Source of the DNA: Lamellibrachia satsuma
Taxonomy: Eukaryota; Annelida; Polychaeta; Sabellida; Siboglinidae
Reading direction: 5' to 3'
Assembly (NCBI GenBank): GCA_033239005.1
Contig: BSQZ01000028.1
Span: forward strand, 576,501 to 640,500
DNA: 64,000 nt
Part shown: one piece after another, positions 33,222-43,969 of the stretch
Numbering within the stretch: position 1 is the first letter of the stretch
Layout: each line of letters begins with the position of its first letter
Notes under the pieces: generated by a model
What the model was told of the DNA's origin: nothing
The model's database searches: none
The model's input: the letters and a program-made list of their open reading frames with translations, nothing else
Made by a program: the position numbers and the translations under genes

Positions 33222-36200
33222 TGTTTAATGAAGCATCTGAGACCGAGGAGAGCAGAGGTGGTGAGACCGAGGAGAACAAGGAGAGCAGTGACAATGTGAG
33301 GGAGAAAGCTGGTAAATAGAAGAAAAATGACAGAAGGCAGAGAATGCAACAAAAAAAGAGGTAAGCGGGTGAGTGGAGAGGGATTGCCAGGTGGTAAGAC
33401 AGTAAAGGTTGATGATATGAGAGAAAGGAGGCATACTAGTAGTGTGCAACAGGAAAGGAGCTTTGCTGATATAGTATCACAGGGGAAAGCGAGGAAAGCC
33501 CGGGTATTTATGGGGGATTCCATCATTAGGAAAGTGGATAAAATTGTAAATAGAGGAGATGACATAACAGTATGCCTACCAGGGGCAAAAGTAGAGGATA
33601 TAGCAGAGAAGGCAGGACAGGTCATGGGTGGTGGCACGGGAGGTGCTGTTCTCGTGCATGTGGGAACGAACAATGCGGAGAAGGAGGGAACGTCAGCCAT
33701 CGTTGGTAAGTACAGGAGGTTGATCAAGACACTTAAAGAGGCACGAATTGGGCTGATCGTATTGTCGGGATATTACCAATAATGGGAGGCAGGGGTGAGG
33801 AATATAGGAATTGTAGGAGGATGGCGATCAACACACAGGTACAGAAGGTATGTATGGAGGAGGGAGTAGGCTTCGTAGACATGTGGTTAAACTTTGTGGG
33901 AAGAGGTGACTTTTTCATGAGAGATGGACTTCATCTGACTGGAAAGGGCGCTGCAGTTCTTGCGTGTGAGTTTGTAAGAGTTGTCGACGAGGGCACAGGT
34001 ACCATAAATTATTTAAACTAGATGCGCAGGGGGAACTGACAGAGAAAACTCAAAGGAGTACTATTACAAATACACATCCAAAGAAATGTTCACCAATAAT
34101 TTCAGACAATGAACTTAAATGTGTATGCTTAAATGCCAGGAGCATAGTAAATAAAAAAGTGAGTTAGACATTATGGCGGCAGATATTGATCCTCATGTAA
34201 TAGGGATCACAGAATCATGGGCAAATGAAGATATAGCAGATGCTGACTTAGCATTGACAGGCTATGTAATGTTTAGGAAGGATAGACGAGAAAGAAGGGG
34301 AGGTGGAGTAATTTTGTATATTAAAGAATCTATCCAAGCATATGAAATTACACTGAAAAGTGAAGCAGATAGTGTGGAAGCAATTTGGTGTAACATAGTT
34401 ACCAGGAACTCAACATTAACAATAGGAGTAGTTTATCGTAGTCCTAACATAGGACAAGAGGAAGATATAAAATAACAAAAGGCGATAAGGGAGGTTAGCA
34501 AGGGAGAATGTGTTATAATGGGTGATTTTAACCATGGCCATATACAATGGGAATCATTAGAGAGTGCTGGAGGTGACGACCATCAGTTTCTACTTCTAAC
34601 ACAGGATTGTTTCCTTACTCAACATGTCTTGGAACCAACCAGAGGTGGGAATGTGTTAGATTTAATTTTGTCTTCTCAAATGAATTAGTTGACAATGTTA
34701 ATGTACACGAACCTTTGGGTTCAGGTGACCATAACCAAATCCATTTTAATATAAAAGTAAAAACAGGGAATACATATAAAAAAACAATGGAGGAGGAACT
34801 TCAACAAAGGCAAATATAAAGTGATAAGAACATATCTAGCAAATATAGATTGGAATAACTTGCTGAAGAACAAGACAGCAACAGAATGCTAGACTTGTTT
34901 AAAATATGAGATTGAGGGCATTATTGAGAAATTTATTCCATTAAAAAAACAAGGGAAAAGATCCAGAAAAAAACACATGTCAAAAGAAGCTATTAGACAA
35001 ATTGCTCACAAACAGATGCTGTGGAGGGTCTATAAACACACTGGAAATGTAGAAGACTACACAAACTACAAAGAGGCACTTAACCTAGCTACACTGAGAT
35101 TAGAAAATCTAAAAGAACCTTTGAACAAAAATTGGCAGGTAATATAAAAAATGACAGCAAGAGTTTCTATGCTTATGTAAGGAGTAAACAGAAAGTTCGA
35201 GATAAGGTTGGACCACTGGAAAACAACAGTGAAAACATAATTTCAGATGGGTTCCAAATGGCAGAGGTCCTGAATGAGTATTTCAGCTCAGTTTTTACCA
35301 CAGAAAATATCAGCTCACTTCCAGTTCCACTGACTAAATATGAGGGCAATAAATCAGAACATTTAGGGCAGTTATTTGTAACTCCTGAAATTATAGCAAA
35401 GAAAATTAAGAAGATGAAAGATAATAAATCACCTGGAGTTGATGGGATACCACCAAAACTGCTAAAGGAAATTGTTGATCAAATTAGTACACCACTTGCA
35501 AACTTATTTAACTTGTCACTAGAAGAAGGAATAGTTCCTTCAGAATGGAAAGAAGCAAACATTACGCCGCTATTTAAGAATGGATCGAGGAAGAAGCCAG
35601 AAAATTACAGACCAGTGAGTTTAACATCAGTTGTATGTAAATTACTCGAAACATTAATTAGAGACCACATGGTGGAATTCCTCATAAAACAAAAGTTAAT
35701 AAATACATCTCAACATGGATTCCTAAAAGCAAGGTCATGTCTAACCAATCTCTTATGTTTTTTAGAAGAAATTACAAAGTGGGTAGATGACGGGTCACCA
35801 GTGGATGTTGTCTACTTAGATTTTCAGAAAGCTTTCGATAAAGTGCCACATCAAAGATTGTTACTTAAACTAAAAGCCCATGGTATAGGCAATTATGTAA
35901 TCAACTGGATAGAAAAGTGGCTTACACACAGAAGACAGAGAGTAATAGTAGATGGTGAGATTTCAAACTGGAAATCTGTTTTGAGTGGGGTACCACAGGG
36001 ATCAGTATTAGGCTCTATACTGTTTTTAATATATATAAATAATTTGGAGGATGACATATCTAGCAAAGTACTCAAATGTGCAGATGACACAAAAGTATTC
36101 AGAAAGGTTACTAATTATACAGATAAACAAAGTTTACAAGATGATCTAGAAAAATTAGTTAAATGGTCAGAAAAATGGCAAATGTTATTCAATTTTGGGA

Positions 36201-36962
36201 AGTGTAAATGTATACACATAGGACATGGAAATATGGACGAGGAATATAAAATGGGGGATGCTGTACTAGGTAGAACCACACAAGAAAAGGATTTAGGAGT
36301 AACATTTAATGCTGACATGAAAGTTTCAGAGCAATGGGGGATTGCTGCTTCGAAAGGAAATCAAATTCTAGGGCTAATTAGGAGAACTATCACGTATAAG
36401 GAGAAACATCTAATTGTACCCCTGTACAAAGCAATAGTTAGACCACATTTGGAATATTGTATTCAAGCATGGAGGCCATATCGTAAAAAAGAGATAGATA
36501 AGTTAGAAAGAATACAACGAAGAGCAACTAAAATGATTCCAGAATTAAGAGACCTTAGTTACGTAAGTCGCTTATTACAATGTGGTTTGACAACAGTAGA
36601 GACCAGGAGACTAAGAGGAGACCAAATAGAAGTGTTTAAAATAGTGAACGGTTATGAGGATGTTGATAGGAATATGTTCTTCAAACTTAAAGAAGGCAGT
36701 AGAACCAGAGGACACAAAGCAGTATTAGCTAAGGAGCAGTGTAGGTTGGACATGAGAATGTACTCTTTCTCACAGAGGGTGATAAATGAATGGAACAAAC
36801 TGCCAAATGATTGTGTTAATGCTAGTAGTGTGAATATGTTTAAAAATAGAATTGACAGATATCTGATAAGGGCGGGCTACACATAGATGAGAAAATTGTT
36901 GGACTCTCGATAAGCCAATGGCTTCCTTGTCCACTTGCCATCTGGAACTTGTTAAATCTTGT
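33222..36962 (+). mobile_element. CR1 LINE, nearly full length, lightly decayed
   Basis: ORF1 (about 33222-34021, interrupted by stops and a frameshift) carries an SGNH-esterase domain of the CR1 ORF1 type: GDSIIRKV near 33512, VHVGTNNA, and DGLHLTGKG at 33923-33949. ORF2 starts near 34109 with CLNARSIVNKK, continues as an EEP endonuclease (GITESWANEDIAD, RRGGGVILYIKES, GVVYRSPN; MGDFNHGH), and enters the polymerase frame 35132-36886 (584 codons) with SPGVDGIPPKLLK, YLDFQKAFDKVPH, GVPQGSVL, CADDTK (36076-36093) and YLGVTFN-type sequence, ending INEWNKLPNDCVNAS. Two or three stops or frameshifts lie upstream of the long frame. The conserved 3' block ends in CTTGTTAAAT repeats near 36945-36962. 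Confidence 0.92.
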
Positions 36963-36965
36963 TAA

Positions 36966-37120
36966 ATCTCAATACTGACGCCAATCGGCTGCTGGCGAAT
37001 CACGGGAACGTCTACACAACATAGATTGGTGACAGTGGGTAACAACGAGACCACGCCTCTGCATCTAGACTTTTCTCGGTGAATTCACGAAGCCGAGCGA
37101 GAGTCAAATCACCGAGATTA
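36966..37120. repeat. Dispersed repeat, about 150 bp, copy 2 of 3
   Basis: Homologous to 7686-7832 and 51686-51836 (CGGCTGCTGGCG, GGTGACAGTGGGTAACAACG, GAATTCACGAAGCCGAGCGA). It is inserted exactly between the CR1 3' end and the start of the 48-bp array at 37130. Confidence 0.75.
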
Positions 37121-37129
37121 GCCTCAGAG

Positions 37130-37830
37130 TTGGCGAGGCTCACTGTGATGTACAGGATACAGAACGACCTAGTGGACATGGCGAGGCTCACTGTGATGTA
37201 CAGGATACAGAACGACCTAGTGGACATGGCGAGGCTCACTGTGATGTACAGGATACAGAACGACCTAGTGGACATGGCGAGGCTCACTGTGATGTACAGG
37301 ATACAGAACGACCTAGTGGACATGGCGAGGCTCACTGTGATGTACAGGATACAGAACGACCTAGTAGACATGGCGAGGCTCACTGTGATGTACAGGATAC
37401 AGAACGACCTAGTGGACATGGCGAGGCTCACTGTGATGTACAGGATACAGAACGACCTAGTGGACATGGCGAGGCTCACTGTGATGTACAGGATACAGAA
37501 CGACCTAGTGGACATGGCGAGGCTCACTGTGATGTACAGGATACAGAACGACCTAGTGGACATGGCGAGGCTCACTGTGATGTACAGGATACAGAACGAC
37601 CTAGTGGACATGGCGAGGCTCACTGTGATGTACATGATACAGAACGACCTAGTGGACATGGCGAGGCTCACTGTGATGTACAGGATACAGAACGACCTAG
37701 TAGACATGGCGAGGCTCACTGTGATGTACAGGATACAGAACGACCTAGTGGACATGGCGAGGCTCACTGTGATGTACAGGATACAGAACGACCTAGTAGA
37801 CATGGCGAGGCTCACTGTGATGTACAGGAT
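37130..37830 (+). repeat. 48-bp minisatellite, about 14.5 units, second locus
   Basis: Fourteen full units plus a partial one, each encoding MARLTVMYRIQNDLVD, highly homogeneous (main variation GTGGAC/GTAGAC). The 3' flank (GGGGACAGTGGACACC, then CAGCTGATGCTCCTGCGGTC) matches the flank of the 48-bp array at 30260-30380, so both derive from the same LINE family. The 258- and 278-codon open frames seen here on the two strands are repeat artefacts. Confidence 0.95.
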
Positions 37831-37929
37831 ACAGGGGACAGTGGACACCAGCTGATGCTCCTGCGGTCACGAAATTTGTTGGCCTTGGCAGCAGTTACTT
37901 ATATTATGTTTTCCCCAGTGGAGATTTTC

Positions 37930-39010
37930 AGTCATCTCAACTCACGGGACTTAGCACTTGTTACTTTTTCCAAGGTTTGGTAGTGCAACGTGTAGCGGTG
38001 GAGATCATGTTCCTTTTCTTTGTGACAGTTAGATGGTAACTTTTCGCTCCATTGAAGGCCATCTTCCTTCCCATTATTCCAGTGTTCTGAGGCCATCTTG
38101 TAGTTGGGAGTCAGTGACAGTCTTGATGGTGTCGTCGACGAAGGGGCGTATTGTAGGCTTGGTACCGTTACCAAGGTCAGTGATGTTGACGGGGAAGAGT
38201 GTAGGATCTAGGACAGACCACTGGGGAACTCCCGGTGTGATTGCGCCTGTGTGTGATTGCTCTCCTTCAGCAACCACTTGTTTTGTAAGGAAGTCCTCTG
38301 TCCATTTCTTGGTCTTACATTTAATGCCATACGATCCGAGTTTAAGGAGGAGTCTCTTAAGAGGTACTCAGTCGAAGGCGTTAGTCAGATCCAGGAGGAT
38401 CATGTTTGTCTGACCACCTTAATCAATTTCACGTGCGAAGTCGTCAACCATGAGGATTAGATTGCGGAATCTGTGTTGAGCATCTGTGATGATATTGTTG
38501 CAGCTGAGGTGACCTGTGATTTCTGAGCTCACGATGTGCTCCAACAGATTGCATCATATACATGCCAGGGAGATGGACCGGTAGTTTGCTTCTTCACTCC
38601 TGTTTCCCTTCTTAAGATGGGTTGGACCAGTGCATATGTTTCCATGATTGCGGGATTTGGCCTGTTGTGAACGATTTTTTGAAAAGGAGGGTCCAGGTGG
38701 GTGCGATCTCTTTAGCTACAGATGGGAGAAGACGACATGGAATACTATTTGGTCCTGATGCTAGTAACTTGTACACTCCTTTTTCGCTGACAGTGATATC
38801 AGGCATGTCTGGATGGGTGCTTTCGTCGAGGTTTCCTTGGTGAAGACATTGCGGAACTGGTCATAGGGATGTCAGCCTTGTCCTTACTTTCACAATAGGT
38901 GAACCCTTTCCTATTGAGAGAGGACATGCCTGTTGCATCACACCTCTTGCTTTTGATCAAGCACCATAGGGTTTTTGTCGTGTCTTCTGCAATGATGTAT
39001 TTCACAGACT
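37930..39010 (-). mobile_element. L2/CR1-like LINE polymerase remnant
   Basis: Minus-strand pieces in order: TTKTLWCLIKSKRCDATG (39005-38799 frame), GPNSIPCRLLPSVAKEIAPT with GQIPQSWKH (38806-38612), and ITPGVPQWSVLDPTLFPVNI followed by FVDDTIKTV (38277-38074), where FVDD replaces the usual FADD. Many frameshifts. It begins near the end of the 48-bp array. Confidence 0.75.
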
Positions 39011-39109
39011 TTTGATAAGCTATTTGCCTGGTTTCTTTCTTGATGATCTTGTATCTTTTCCAGTCCTTGGCCTTATTCGTAGTTTTGGCCAGTCTCCATG
39101 CAATGTCTG

Positions 39110-39935
39110 TAGGGCATTCGATTGCACCGTGGAGCAGACATCTGTAGTGACCATCACTTGGTTATTGCGAAGATCAAGATCAAGTTGAGAAGACAAAAGA
39201 AGAAGACAAACACAGCTAAGAGTTTTGACATCAACAAGCTCCAGAACCCAGTGACCAAATGTGAATTCCAAGCAGTCCTGAGAAATAGTTTTGCTGCATT
39301 TGCAGATCGTACACCAGGTTCAATGGAAGAGGGTGAAAGATGCGATGATGGCAGCGGGCAAAGACTTTCTTGGATACCAGAAATCTCTGAAGGAGTCTTG
39401 GATCAGCGATCAACCATGGGGACTGATTGCGCAAAGGAAACTCCTGCAACAGAAACGACAACATGAGTCTACCAGCACTTCTTTTTACCGGGACTCTATC
39501 AAGAAGGACAGGGAAGTGAAGTGCAGCGCTCAAAAAGACAAACGCGAATGGTTCGACAGACAGACACATGAGGCTGATGACGCGGCTGCCCGAAACGACA
39601 TGAGACAGGTCTACCGCATTACCAAGAACATCACTGGCAGCACAAATGGAATATCCGGACCGATCAAGGCCAAAGATGGATCTCTAATATCGAAAGAAGA
39701 GAACAAATTAGAGAGATGGGCAGAACGCTTTAAATATATCCTCGATAGACCAGCACCTAACACACCGGCCCATACCGACAACTCTCGGAACGTGCTCCCA
39801 ATAGACACAAAGGAGTTCATGGAAGATGAAGCGAGGAAGGCCATTGCGACACTTAAGACAAACAAGTCACATGGCATGGGTGGAATCACAGCTGGAATGA
39901 CGAAAGCATGTGGTGAAATAATTGTACAGTTGGAG
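39110..39935 (+). mobile_element. RTE-like LINE fragment (endonuclease end to polymerase start)
   Basis: Plus-strand frames read HRGADICSDHHLVIAKIKIK, the last endonuclease block, then a linker with VHQVQWKRVKDAMMAAGKDF, KKDREVKCSAQKDKREW, RQVYRITKNITG and RWAERFKYILDRP, ending at KTNKSHGMGGITAGMTKACG where the polymerase should begin. There are two frameshifts. Both ends are truncated by neighbouring elements. Confidence 0.8.
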
Positions 39936-40080
39936 GTCGTTTTCTGTCTGTTGTTCCCAGTCTAGCCAGGTAATCACTGGCTGAAATACGGAATCTTTTA
40001 ACTGATAATCCCGCAGTTCCTCTGAACTGTATTGAGTCATGTAATTGGGGTCAGTATGACCGCGTCCTACATTCACCAGG
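39930..40080 (-). mobile_element. Small gypsy pol fragment
   Basis: The minus-strand 69-codon frame (40076-39867) includes YSSEELRDYQLKDSVFQPVI and TWLDWEQQTEND. This resembles the linker between RNase H and integrase in Ty3/gypsy pol. The identification rests on this short stretch only. Confidence 0.4.
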
Positions 40081-40379
40081 GGGATTCGGTTGTCTCATTG
40101 TTAGGGGAACTATATAGTCAACATCCTCTACACATTCCCCCTACTGATCGTGCAAACATGTACAAGACCCATAGCAATACGTAACACCTGGTCTATGCTG
40201 TATGGTTATGGAATACTAGGACAGTTCCTCCAGCCGTCTACCAAGCTTACCTACAAGATTTTTTATCTGAATAACCACGTCAATGATCCATGGTCAGTTC
40301 CCAAAGTGAACTCCCAACCAAACAAGTAATGTTTATAGTGACGTGCGAACATCACTATGGCCAACAGTTCCTTGTGGTG

Positions 40380-40800
40380 CTGCACAGATAGTGCAGCCAT
40401 AGGTCATCGACGGTCCCTGCGGAGGTTATGATTCTTCCGATGTGTTCTTCGGTTTTTGATTATTTGCAGTTGTTTCTGCTCGAAATCCTGTAGACCGGTG
40501 CGACAGATGTGACACCAGAGAGGGCGATTCGTTGCTATCGTTTCCCACGTATTAAGAGGGATTTTCGTGCTAAGACACACGCCACGCTCATTCCAAGCGC
40601 GCTTGGTTAGTCCGCCGAAAGAAGCTCTTGCCTTTCCAAGACGGGCAGAGATTTGATCACCAATCATTGCATTTTCGGACAACGTACTTCCCAGATAGGT
40701 GAATTTATGCATGACTTTCAAGTGGACGTTGTCAATAGTAATATTTGGTGGTACATGGTTGGTGCCAGGCTTTGGTTGGAACATAACATCTGTTTACTTT
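40380..40800 (-). mobile_element. RTE-like LINE C-terminal fragment
   Basis: The minus-strand frame 40784-40404 reads MFQPKPGTN, FTYLGSTLSENAMIGDQISA, RLGKARASFGGLTKRAWNE, then TGLQDFEQKQLQIIKNRRTH. A downstream segment (PPQGP/CTICGY-like in the related copy at 47.7 kb) is present once near 40330-40430. Dead fragment. Confidence 0.8.
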
Positions 40801-40904
40801 AGACTGATTATGAGCCCAAATAGCCGGGTTGCTCTAGCAAAAGAATCAATGATGCTTTTTATATCGTTGATTGTGTGTGCAATTAGTGACATTAGTCCTG
40901 ACAG

Positions 40905-42150
40905 TGCTGCGTCGATGCGTGGATAATAGTGCCCTTCCTGTCCTTTGTCTCGTCCGAACAGTGCTGCGTCGATGCGTGGATTATAGTGCCCTTCTTGTCT
41001 TTGACTCCTCCGAACAGTGCTCCGTCGATGCGTGGATTATAGTGCCCTTCTTTTCCTTTGACTCTTCCGAACAGTGCTGCGTCGATGCGTGGATTATAGT
41101 GCCCTTCTTGTTATTTGACTCGTCCTGACAGTGCTGCGTCGATGCGTTTATTATAATTCCCTTCTTGTCCTTTGATCCGTCCGAACAGTGCTGCGTCGAT
41201 GCGTCGACTATAGTACCCTTCTTGTCCTTTGACTCGTCTGAACAGTGCTGCGTCGATGCGTGGATTATAGTGCCCTTCTTTTCCTTTGACTCTTCTGAAC
41301 AGTGCTGTGTCGATGCGTGGATTATAGTACCCTTCTTGTCCTTTGACTCGTCCTGACAGTGCTGCGTCGATGCGAGGATTATAGTGCCCTTCTTGTCCTT
41401 TGGCTCGTCCTGACAGTGCTGCGTCGATTATAGTTCCCTTTCTTGTCCTTTGACTCGTCCGAACAGTGCTGCGTCGATGCGTGGATTATTATTCCTTTCT
41501 TGTCCTTTGACTCGTCCGAACAGTGCTGCGTCGATGCGTCGATTATAGAACCCTTCTTGTCCTTTGACTCGTCTTGACAGTGCTGCGTCGATGCGTGGAT
41601 TATAGTTCCCTTCTTTTCCTTTGACTCGTCATGACAGTGCTGCGTCGATGCGTGGATTATAGTTCCCTTCTTGTCCTTTGACAGCTCCGAGCAGTGCTGC
41701 GTCGATGCGTGGATTATAGTTCCATTCTTGTCCTTTGACTCGTCCGAACAGTGCTGCGTCGATGCGTGGATTATAGTGCCCTTCTTGTCCTTTGACTCGT
41801 CCGAACAGTGCTGCGTCGGTCCATGGATTATAGTTCCCTTCTTGTCCTTTGACTCGTCCTGATAGTGCTGCGTCGATGCGTCGATTATAGTTCCCTTCTT
41901 GTCCTTTGACTCGTCCGAACAGTGCTGCGTCGGTCCATGGATTATAGTTCCCTTCTTGTCCTTTGACTCGTCCGAACAGTGCTGCGTCGATGCGTGGATT
42001 ATAGTGCCCTTCTTGTCATTTGACTCGTCCTGACAGTGCTGCGTCGATGCGTCGATTATAGTTCCCTTCTTGTCCTTTGACTCGTCCGAACAGTGCTGCG
42101 TCGATGCGTGGATTATAGTTTCCTTCTTGTCCTTTGACTCGTCCAAACAG
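40905..42150. repeat. 57-bp minisatellite, about 21 units, 5' of gypsy copy A
   Basis: Units contain GTGCTGCGTCGATGCGTGGA, TTATAGTGCCCTTCTTGTCC and TTTGACTCGTCCGAACA. The period is a multiple of three, so one strand gives an open frame repeating DESKDKKGTIIHASTQHCS; there is no evidence this is a gene. The last unit runs into a 340-bp sequence also found after the shorter array at 59755-60000. Confidence 0.95.
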
Positions 42151-43966
42151 TGCCGCTTCGATTCACGGATACAGACACATGGTTATTTTATATTACTGCG
42201 CATACATTTCAACCTACGACAATCAAAATGACTGAGATTATTAGCCAATCGACGTCGTTCCGTGCGGCTCGGCAGTCTCGCACCTACATGGTCGCTTCGC
42301 ACACGCACGACCCATCGCTCCACCCCTTCATATAAAACGAAACAGATTAAACGCCAGAACCATTTCTCGCACACATCTACGCATCTTCGCCTGGACTCAA
42401 AGTGTATTTTTCATTGTGACAGAAATTATGTATGCACCCAGATTCTGTGTATACCACATATGTAATAACTTCTTTTCCTGATTTAACAGATTGTAGCAGA
42501 TGCAGGACCAACAGGATTCGGAACAGTTCTGACACAGCTCCAGGAGGGACAATGGAGAGTTGTGGCATACGCGCCCAGGAACCTCACAGCAGTAGAGCGG
42601 AGATACTCCCAAACAGAGAAAGAGGCGTTGGCACTCGTGTGGGCTTGTGAAAAGATTTCACCTATATGTGTATGGACATTAATTCGAATTGGAGACGGAC
42701 CACAAACCGTTGGAGTGCATCTACAGCAGAACATCGAAGCCATCGGCGAGGATAGAAAGATGGGTGCTTCGTCTTCAAGGGAACCAGTACAAGGTGATCT
42801 ACCGGCCAGGGAAAACAAACATTGCTGATGCGCTCTCACGACTAAATCAGACGACACCAAAAGACACGAGTGCAGAAGAAATTGAGGTGGTGCGGATGAT
42901 TGCTGAGTAAAGCACACCAGTTGCTCTTACAGCACGTGACGTAGAAATTGAATCAGAAGAAGACGCAGAGCTGACCAGTGTGAAACACTACATACAACAC
43001 GGGAACTGGCATGAGTGCAAGATGCCATACTACACGTGTGTGAAGAATGAACTCTGTGTTCTTGGGAAGCTGGTGTTACGTGGGACAAGGATTGTAATAC
43101 CAGGAAGACTTCGAGATGATGTCCTACACCTTGCTCATGAAGGACACCAAGGGATCGTAAAGATGAAACAGCGGCTCAGAACCAAAGTCTGGTGGCCGAG
43201 AATGGACAATGATGATGAGAAAATATGCAGACCATGCCATGGATGTCAAGTTGTGATTAAACTGGGTCCGCTAGAGCCGATGCAGAGAACTGAACCACTG
43301 ACAGGACCGTGGCAAGACGTTGCTATAGACATAATGGGACCTTTGCTTACGGGCGAAAATCTGCTGGTGATAGTTGACTATTATAGTCGATTCTTCGAAG
43401 TTGTCATCATGCAGTCGACTACAACCGAGAAAATCATCGGGGCTTTAATTCCTATCTTTGCCAGATATGGATACCCGTTTTCGGTGAAATCAGACAACGG
43501 CAGTCAATTCCAATCTGAGTAATTCAAAAGTGTCTTACTAGAACATGGAATCGATCACCATACATCTCCACCTTTGTGGCCACAAGCAAATGGGGAGGTG
43601 GAGAGACAGAACCGAACACTTCTGAAAGCACTCAAAGTGGCTCATGTGGAAGGAAAGGGATGGAAAGGAGAACTCATGAAGTTTCTGTTGCCATACAGAA
43701 CTACACCACAAGTAAGTACAGGTGTGACTTCAGCATATCTCATGTTCGGCAGAGAGCTGAAAACAAAGTTGCCAGAACTTCGAAGTGACAAAAACATTCT
43801 GGACGAGAATATTCGAGACCGTGATTGGAACCACAAACTAATTGCAAAACCTTATGCATATAGCAAACGTGGAGCCATGTTAAGCCCAGTGTTACCTGGA
43901 GAACAAGTTCTACTAAAGAACACATGGACAGGAGGATTGCAGGCCAATGCCACACTAGAAATGTGA
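42150..43966 (+). mobile_element. Ty3/gypsy element copy A (internally deleted)
   Basis: 42150-42487 matches 59999-60350 (putative LTR/5' region of copy B) almost base for base. It then jumps to RNase H sequence at ATTGTAGCAGATGCAGGACC, corresponding to 62785 in copy B, so PBS, gag, protease and RT are deleted. RNase H (GTVLTQLQEGQWRVVAYAPR; SQTEKEALALVW), HKPLECIYSRTSKPS, integrase zinc region (HEGHQG; CRPCHGCQ) and DDE core (DIMGPL; SDNGSQF) follow, ending near 43966. A +1 frameshift near 42650 and stops at 42908-42910 and 43520-43522 are shared with copy B. Confidence 0.9.
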
Positions 43967-43969
43967 AAA

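Noticed and set aside
33327..34021. SGNH hydrolase as a host gene
   Set aside because: It is directly followed by CR1 endonuclease and polymerase sequence and fits CR1 ORF1.
37012..37855. Open frames of 258 and 278 codons on opposite strands
   Set aside because: Both are translations of the 48-bp minisatellite; the sense one is a repeated LINE polymerase segment, not a host repeat protein.
41379..42146. 255-codon minus-strand open frame repeating DESKDKKGTIIHASTQHCS
   Set aside because: It coincides exactly with the 57-bp tandem array; a unit divisible by three keeps a frame open. No start context, domain or flanking coding sequence.
40905..42150. CRISPR-like regular array
   Set aside because: Units are contiguous with no unique spacers, and the context is an animal genome.
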